Translations under genes and position numbers: made by a program
Shown here: piece after piece, positions 56,909-64,000 of the stretch
Position numbering within the stretch: position 1 is the first letter of the stretch
Layout of the letters: the number at the start of each line of letters is the position of its first letter
Notes under the pieces: generated by a model
Databases searched by the model: none
What the model was told of the DNA's origin: nothing
What the model saw: only the letters and a program-made list of their open reading frames with translations
From: Taudactylus pleione
Taxonomy: Eukaryota; Chordata; Amphibia; Anura; Myobatrachidae
Assembly (NCBI GenBank): GCA_031769625.1
Contig: JAUIMM010000188.1
Location: 14,267,501 to 14,331,500 of the forward strand
DNA: 64,000 nt
Direction: 5' to 3'

Positions 56909-57227
56909 TAGATATGTGCGGTTCAGATCTCCAGAAATCCAAATCCACCCGAGTTATGGTCTCAGGAGGTCCAGGTAAATTCAAGTCGTGGTTCTGATCT
57001 TTACACAATTCGGAATTCAGATTTTAAATCCAAATTTAGGGTTTTGAATTGCATAAATTACATGATTTTAGCTGTTTTTAAAACCTTTTTATCTTTCTTT
57101 TTTTTTTATAAATCCAGATCCAAAACCAAAACACTTGAGGGTGGTTTTACAAAACCATGTCCAAAACACAAAGATTAATCTAGATCCAAAACAAAAACAA
57201 AAAAATGAAGGTCAGCGCACATCTCTA
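56909..57227. mobile_element. hAT MITE, second copy
   Basis: TAGATATGTGCGG to GCGCACATCTCTA. Flanks ATATTAAT and GTATTAAT agree at seven of eight bases. Confidence 0.8.
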
Positions 57228-57478
57228 GTATTAATCCTGCTAAGTATTATTATTATTATTTCTAATTTAAAATGTGCAACAAGGGCTATGTACTGTAGCA
57301 CCATGCAAATGGAAAAGAACAAACAACTAATTTACTAATGAAAATAAAATCATAGCTTTAATTATAACTTCAATGTGATCTCACATATGTAGTGATTTAA
57401 AGGGGAGAAGTCCCTCTGTGTATTAGTTTACAATCTAGAATGCATATTCATAGACACAAAAAGGGTAATAGGTCAAAG

Positions 57479-57802
57479 TGATGTGTGGGTCCAGATTTCT
57501 GAAATCCGAACACACCTAAATTTAGATGTTCCGAGTAGAACCAGGTCAAGGCTCGGAATCACTTTTGTGTCCCAGGTCAAACCGAGTCCATTTTCAGATC
57601 TGTTGCTGTTTCAGATTCAAAAACAAACTCTGGATTGAGACATTTTAGCTGTTTTTATGAATTTATCATTTTTAATCGATTTTTTAATTGATTTTTTTTA
57701 TTTTTATCTGAATCCAAATCTAAAACACATTCAAAACCAAAATCTAAACATGAATATGAATCCTGATTCAAAGCCAAAACACGGTGGTCTGCACACATCT
57801 CA
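57479..57802. mobile_element. hAT MITE, third copy
   Basis: TGATGTGTGGG to CTGCACACATCTCA. Flanks GGTCAAAG and AGTCAAAG agree at seven of eight bases. The left subterminal TTTCTGAAATCCGAAC links it to the large hAT at 36839. Confidence 0.75.
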
Positions 57803-57829
57803 AGTCAAAGCAGAGGTGGGCAGAGACTA

Positions 57830-58050
57830 GAGAGTTGAAAGGAAGTATGGCAGGCTAAAATGAAAAACTGATTTTTAAAAGGGCATGTATGAAGGATGGG
57901 TGACTGGATGAAAGCCTAATTAAGTGTGGGAGAGCTTTCCAGAGGATGGGAGTGGCCCATGAAGATGAAAATAGGAATTGGTGATCATTGAGCAGGTAGG
58001 CAGCATTCACTGGCAGTTTGGAGAGGAAGTATGGGAAATATAATAACATT
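57830..58050 (-). pseudogene. L2/CR1-like LINE fragment
   Basis: The minus strand reads SSWATPILWKALPHLIRLSS, the C-terminal ORF2 block also present at about 27780-27830 and 23290. Only about 65 codons remain. Confidence 0.6.
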
Positions 58051-58369
58051 GTTATAAAGAGGGAAGATATATATAACAGTTCATATCTGTGTGATAAGAT
58101 CTACACTATTTATTCAGAGGGAGCACTAAAAGTAAATCTATCTTTACATTACAAATTATTGAATTAGTCGTTTTGGGCTTCTATAATGGAAGAGTCCGTC
58201 TGTGTTAACTTTTTTAATCTACTTAATACATAAAAGACTGAAGGGCATTTCTAGTCCTTCCTAATGAGGGATTGATCAGTCTTATACAGTGTTCTATCAA
58301 TCTATGGATATCCTCAGTGATATCCACAGATAGAAGACCAAAAAGTTTAGGACTTTATTAATACGTCTT

Positions 58370-59215
58370 TTTTTACTAAAACAATGTGAAAAAGGGTGTT
58401 TTCACACCCTTTTCACATTATTTTAGTTTCACTGAAATGCATTAAAGGGCAATTTGGAGTAGTGTTCATGAAATACTACTCCAAGCCTTTTAATTCGCAT
58501 TTTATTAGCAAGTAGATCACATTTCCCATACTCATAATAGGAAATGCGATTTGCTTGAAATTTACTAAGGGGGAATTTTGAAAAAATAACGGGAGGGAGC
58601 CATCTGGAGATGGCATTAAGCAGGGTTTCCCTCAGTTTCCTGACTCCTGCTCTGACTGGCATAGCAGAGTTGGGAGCTGAACCCCTGTGATCAGCTTTGT
58701 GGTATAAATAGACCACAAGCTGATTACTGTAAAACAAAACAGTTTGAAACAAACAAACTAAACACTTATCACAGCCGAGGGTCCGCTGACTGGTGATCTC
58801 TCTCCTCCCGTTAGCTGGTTGTCGGGGCTTCTGCATTGCAACTTTGGTCAGTTGTGGTGTAAGCCGGCATCTCAGTTTATTGTACAGCTGACCAAGGGCA
58901 CAGACTAGGAGCTATGGCAACCAGCTGAGTGAAGGAGACAGCTCACCGATCACTGATCAATGAAGTAAGTGTCAACTAGGGGGTAGGGGTGGCCACGCGG
59001 GGGGGGGGGGTCGGTAGTGCCAGTGTCGACAAAATATACAGTAAGAATTGTACGGTGAGGATTCGCAGGGACAGAGCTTACTTGCAAGCTCTGTTCCTGC
59101 TTGAGAATGTTGATAGATTTGTGTGATAAATATTAAATTCACAATGTGAATTGTGGTGAAAAAATCACACTACAGTATGAATTTGTAGTACAGTCTGGAT
59201 TGTAGTAAATAGGGG
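58370..59215. mobile_element. Hairpin-rich MITE-like segment
   Basis: A strong hairpin at 58383-58421 pairs AATGTGAAAA with TTTTCACATT through GGTGT/ACACC. Another at about 58450-58485 pairs TTGGAGTAGT with ACTACTCCAA. ATTTACTAAGGGGG and TAGTAAATAGGGGCC near the ends suggest related termini. Confidence 0.4.
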
Positions 59216-60739
59216 CCATAGTGAACCTAGGAAGGTGATCTGTATTCATCCAGGCATACAGGGCATCCATATAGACTTTACTGTTTGTGAACTACATTTT
59301 GGAATATATTGGTGAGGCTGCACAAATGTTTCACTGCAATATTCAAATACAAATTAAGATATATTACAGATATATACCAATATAATACCAATATAGTATA
59401 ATTCAGCAATGTAATGATAATTAGAGATGTGTGCCGACCCCCATGTTTTGGTTTTGGATTTATATTTATTCTAAAATAAATCATAAAAAGAGCTAAAATC
59501 ACATAACTTGGCCATTTTTTGTTTTGACAGTATTATTAACCTCAATAACATTTATTTCCAGTCAATTTTGACCACCTCACAGCTCACAATATTGATTTTT
59601 TAATCTAGGTTAGGGCCAAAAGGTTGGATTCAACTAGCTGGCTGACTAATCTAAGAGACAGCAGTGGGCGGCACTAACATGTGGCAGTTCAGCTTTGAAC
59701 ATGGCACAGAGTAGCATTGCAGTGGTAGACAGGATGGCAGTTTAATAAACTATATGACCCCTAGGAATTTTAAACACCAATAATGTTTTCCTTAACTAGG
59801 TCAGAGGCCCGACAGAGATGGAATGTTTATGGACTGAAGACAGAGAATGGACGGAATGATTGATTCTTTTTTTAATTTATTTAATTTAATGTATTGATTC
59901 TTAAATAATTTTATGAGGGGAGATCAATCTAGTATCAAGTTCTTCAGTTCCTAAAAGACATCTTTGATCTGGAGGAGGTTTTTTAATTTTTTATACATCA
60001 TGATCTAATAAGAAAAATGAGGTGGCCTTGCTTGTGGAGGTGCTGCTAGAATATACTGTAAACAGACATTTACCAGTTTGTACTCAGGGAGGTTGTTAGG
60101 GATAATGGGACCAAGACTTGCTGTTTACATCAGAGGAAAGCAGCCTGTAGTTCTCCGGCTGAATTAGAACTCCTAGCATCTGTGATGTTTGCTGGGCCTA
60201 CTGGAAGTTACTTCTCAACAACAGGTGGCATGCTTCAGGTTACATCAGCCTCCTTTACCATGTAAGTATATTTGTATGTAACCAATATACACAACTAATT
60301 TTTGTATTAAACGTATTTGCAGTGCACTTTATTGCACACATCCTGGCAAGAAGATGCTCTGTGCTGCTGCTCATATCTGCCCACCCCAATAATTTGGTGG
60401 TTGTGAATTTTCCTTAAAAAAAATGAAAGGGGCATGCAGGAGATGCTTTCAGTGGCCATTACAATTTCTGGACATTCATAAACCATAAAATTATGGTTTA
60501 TGTCATGCAGCAATGCCCCAAACAACACATAATGCAAAGAAAAGAGGTGCAAGATGGAATTGTCCTTGGTCCTTCCAACCCACTCTTATGTTGTATATAT
60601 GAAACAGAACATTCACAGTTTAACAAACCAGTCACTTCAGCGACAGGGACTGCCACTTGTGGCTGAAATTATTGGTTTGTTTGGACCCCCCACAAAACAA
60701 GCTGCCAATGTGCAGTGGACATTGGTGGCAATGATCCCA

Positions 60740-63700
60740 TACAAAACAACAACATAGGTAAGATCAAATGTCGTCATCGTCAACCCCGTCAGTGTGTACA
60801 TCCTCTTCTTCACAATATTATTTAATCTCCACTGGCATCCACCATTACAGGCACTTCTGTATTTTTTTGACTTAATTCCTGGTAAAGATCTTCCTCGTGG
60901 AATTTGTAATTCATTTTGATGAAAATAATATTTTCCACTTTTTAGGGAAGTATCCTCCTATGACGTTCACTGACAAGGTTACCGGCTGGGCTGAAAACTC
61001 TTTCAGAGTACACATTGGAGGGTGGGCAACTTATCAGACAAAGTCACGGTAGACATGTCACTCATTTTAGGCAGTTCTTTCAGACCCAACCATATTTCAT
61101 TAGGTTTTGCTGACTGATCTGCATCACCACCAGCAGTAGGTCTCTTAAGGGGCCTATCCATTAGCAGATGTATTCGTGAGCGATGAAAGACCAAAGATAT
61201 CCCTTGAAAATTCTGATGGCTGTGCTGAACGATATCTGTCATGTACATGACAGATTTTTGCCAATGACTAATGATGAGTGGGAGTGGATTTTTTTCTCTG
61301 CAGCGCTCTGTAGCTGCTGCTAATATCTTATGTCATCCGTTGTTCATTGTTTGCCGCATACAAACTGCACGATATTGCTAATATCATACAGCTATATGCG
61401 ATAATTGACCAACATGTTGGAGAGATGATAGATGCGATTTATCTGTCATTGTTCAGGGCCTATCCATTAGCAGTTATAATGAATAATTGAACAATATAGC
61501 ATTCAATCGTTCATTTTATCTGCTAATGGATAGGCCCATTTAGTAAAATTTAGTTTTTTCCTGGCAGTTGCAGAAACTGAAGGAGGAGATGCTGCCATGT
61601 TACGTGTGCTTGAGCTACCAATTTCTTCACCAATAGCTCTTTGCATCTTTTCAGATTTATGTCCATCGGAAAGAAAGACACAAGGTATGACTTAAACCTA
61701 GGGTCAAGTATGGTTGTCAAAATATAGTGATCTGATTTCAAGAGATTGATGACCCTTGGATCCTGGCAAAGTGAATGAAGGGCATGATCTACAAGTCTGA
61801 CATACTTAGCAGAATCACTCCACTTCAGCTCCTCCTTCAGTTTCTCCAGATGCTATTCAAAAGTCTGATTATGGGAATGACCTGACTCAAGCTGGCAATG
61901 TCTGAACTAACTTCACATGTGGCAGGTTCAAAGTGTTTGAGAACATTGCATAACATGGAAATTTTTCTCCACTGCACCTGACTAAGGTGCATTCCTGCTC
62001 CTTTCCCTATGTCATAAGCCGTTATGTAGTCTTGGATGGCCTTTTGCTGCTTCTCCATCTGCTGAAACATAGAGGGTAGAATTCCAACTAGTTACTACCT
62101 CTTGCTTCAGCTGATGGCAGGGCAAATTCAACAGTACTTGCTGGTGCTGCGATCTTCGGCACACAGTTGCTGAATGTCAAAAAATGTCCCAAAATCTTTT
62201 GGGCCACCAGGAGCATCTCCTGCATGCCCCAGTTATTTAAAAAAAAATGTTGCACCACCAAATTCATTGTGTGAGCAAAACATGGGATTTGTTTGAATTA
62301 GCCCACATGTAATGCTCGCACAATATTGCTGGCATTGTTAGAAATTACAAATCCTAAAAAGAGTCCAAGTGGGGTAAGCCATTTTGCAATGATTTTGCTG
62401 AGTTTTTCGAAGAGGTTCTCAGTGGTATGCCTTTTAGTGAAACTGGTTATACAAAGAGTAGCCTGCCTCTGAATGAGCTGGTATTTGTTAGGGTGCTGCT
62501 GCCATTTGCACTGTTGGAGGCAATACATCTACCCAGTGGACAGTCATAGCCATGTAATCTTTAGTTTGCCCTGTCTCACTTGTCCACATATCTGTGGTTA
62601 AGTGGACAGTGGGCACAATGGCATCTTGGAGGACATTAATAAGTTTTTTTTATGTCCTTGTACATATTGGGAATTGCTATTGTAGAGAAGTGGGGACCTA
62701 GGACCTCAATTAACTGACTAAAGCCCACTGCAGTAATGGGCGATAGTGGACACACATCTAATACCAACATAGCTATTATGGGGTCAGTAAATCCACTGGC
62801 CAACTGGGTGTCTGCTGTCTTACTACTTCCCCATTGCAAAGGATTGTTTTACAGTCAATTGTTTGGTTAAACTAAAAGCAGTCTTCTTCCTAGACCCCTT
62901 CTGGGATGAATATCCACTCACAGCAGCAGCAGAAGCAGCAACAACAGGCATAGCACTCAAGGATCCTTCTGGATAGGAACCACGGAGAGGATAAGAGTCA
63001 GTCATTCTTATGAAATTGGATGCAGGACTACTTCCGATAATGATTGAGAATGTTGATGATGATGCAGATGTTGGTGGTGGAGATTGCAGGCACTTGGATC
63101 CAGAGAGAAGGGTGCAGCTAGGTGACACTGGACTGATTGTTGTTACATTTTTTTAGCCTTAGTTTCTAAATTTTAAAAACACTTTTCAAATTGATGAATG
63201 TGCTGGAGGTGACATAACATGGAGGAGGTTCATAGATGGTTAAGGTCCTTACCTCTACTCACCGTTACTTGTCAATGGTTACAGATGGCTTGACAAGTGT
63301 TATCCAGATTTGAGTGGAAATTATTCCACACATGAGAAGTAGATTTTTTGGTCCTTTGTCCAGGCATGACAACAATGGGCTTTTTTCCCACCATGGGCAA
63401 CAACTGTTGCCTGATTTACAGTTTTTACACAAACATCCTCAGCATCAACATCCTAATCATCATTAACATCCTTGTTAGAGCCAACTATGGAAATATCCTA
63501 CTCATCCTCCTGGTGCAATTCCACAGAAGCATCCTCGATTTCTAAGTCAGCATGTTGACTTATGCTGCTCATCCCCACATTTGCAGAGGGCACACAAATG
63601 GTGGAAGGAGTATCCTCTTCAAGTACAGTATTAGAAAGGTCAGGCTCACATATGGCAACCACAGACCACACTTGGACTCTCCTTGGGATCTGTGACTTTT

Positions 63701-63850
63701 CTGAGCACACAGTTGGTTTATGTGCCTTATCGATTTTAAGTTTTTTTACACTTCTACAGGAAGAAGGGGTTACATCATCATAAGATGCAGAACCACTAGT
63801 CATAAATAAAGGCCTTATCCTTTCCTTGCCACTTCATGTAATAAATGGCA
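60740..63850 (-). pseudogene. hAT transposase, nearly complete but decayed
   Basis: It starts near 63850 with the shared ATGCCATTTA start. The N-terminus holds VPSANVGMSS and an acidic EIEDASVELHQEDE (about 63610-63500). A damaged BED finger lies at about 63340-63200. The body has FSLTKQLTVKQSFAM and IIAMLVLDVCPLSPITAVGF (62880-62680). KRHTTENLFEKLSKIIAKW and GFVISNNASNIVRAL (about 62440-62300) come next. This is the hAT catalytic segment that normally reads T-D-N, here S-N-N, so the acidic residue is lost. ILDPRFKSYLVSFF (about 61715) is the conserved DPRFK region. A 388-bp MITE interrupts the frame at 61150. WLGLKELPKMSD (about 61085) and a hATC remnant at 61010-60900 close the protein. Many frameshifts and stops make it inactive. 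Confidence 0.85.
61150..61537. mobile_element. MITE with GGGCCTATCCATTAGCAG termini
   Basis: GGGCCTATCCATTAGCAGAT at the left and ATCTGCTAATGGATAGGCCC at the right form inverted termini. An extra internal copy lies near 61456. It is inserted in the hAT transposase. Confidence 0.8.
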
Positions 63851-64000
63851 TATTGCCAATGTTATTGTTTCTCTGCAGCTAACTTAGCTTTTAATTGTTT
63901 AACACTGTATAACATTGCTTGATTGATTTTAGATGCCCTGACTTAAGCCCTATATGCCCTTGGCCATCATCTTCAGTAGATGATGTAGATGGACTAGTAT

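Larger units (their letters stand above)
59422..64000 (-). mobile_element. Minus-strand BED-hAT element, 5' end beyond the window
   Basis: The 3' terminus is TAGAGATGTGTGCCGACCC at 59422. The CACCTCACAGCTCACAATATT block, an unrelated insert of about 500 bases (59760-60300), the conserved hairpin (60626-60677) and the transposase follow. The 5' terminus is not in the window. Confidence 0.75.

Noticed and set aside
59760..60300. Host exon inside the hAT 3' region
   Set aside because: A run reading as CSSPAELELLASVMFAGPTG is open for a short distance, but no family or splice signals were recognised.

Overview
The window looks like intergenic chromosomal DNA from a vertebrate with a large, repeat-rich genome, most likely a frog. 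The organism call is an inference. It rests on the mix of hAT, PIF/Harbinger-like and Tc1/mariner pieces, L1-like and L2/CR1-like LINEs, a tRNA-headed SINE with a LINE-type tail, hammerhead-like motifs of the amphibian repeat type, and long (TA)n microsatellites. I found no intact host gene. Every protein-like signal is transposon-derived or a broken copy, and most long open frames come from tandem repeats whose unit happens to lack stops.

Layout. 1-5000: hairpin-rich MITEs, a 62-bp satellite split by a hAT element with a perfect 8-bp target duplication, and a 122-bp tandem repeat. 5515-8160: minus-strand L1-like LINE with an FADD reverse-transcriptase motif. 8396-17960: two striking element families built as chains of short palindromes, tandem arrays, a long-TIR element and a 61-bp array. 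18945-20490: a palindromic element followed by a retrocopy resembling PRELID2. 21400-28250: hAT remnants with BED zinc fingers and two L2/CR1-like LINE pieces. 28340-31830: two elements carrying telomere-like CCCTAA-rich arrays. 32400-36380: a possible solo LTR, a SINE and a minus-strand hAT split by a 1.1-kb element that has a hammerhead-like motif and 15-bp direct repeats.

36839-43370 is a 6.5-kb hAT element. It has its own TATA box, a leader of about 22 units of a 160-bp repeat, and a transposase whose middle is replaced by a related 136-bp array. It is flanked by (TA)n tracts and by divergent inverted copies of another repeat. 44655-52411 is a minus-strand LTR retrotransposon with 646-bp LTR, tRNA-Ala-type primer binding site and polypurine tract. 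Its only coding region is a long coiled-coil protein, with no recognisable gag or pol, and three later insertions have broken it. 52479-64000: Tc1/mariner pieces, a minisatellite-bearing hAT, a minus-strand SINE, three short hAT MITEs with 8-bp duplications, a LINE fragment, and a minus-strand hAT transposase running toward the window edge.

The strongest candidates for new biology are (1) the LTR element carrying a coiled-coil gene, (2) the serial-palindrome elements, (3) the hammerhead-like motifs, and (4) the tandem-module leader shared by hAT elements.
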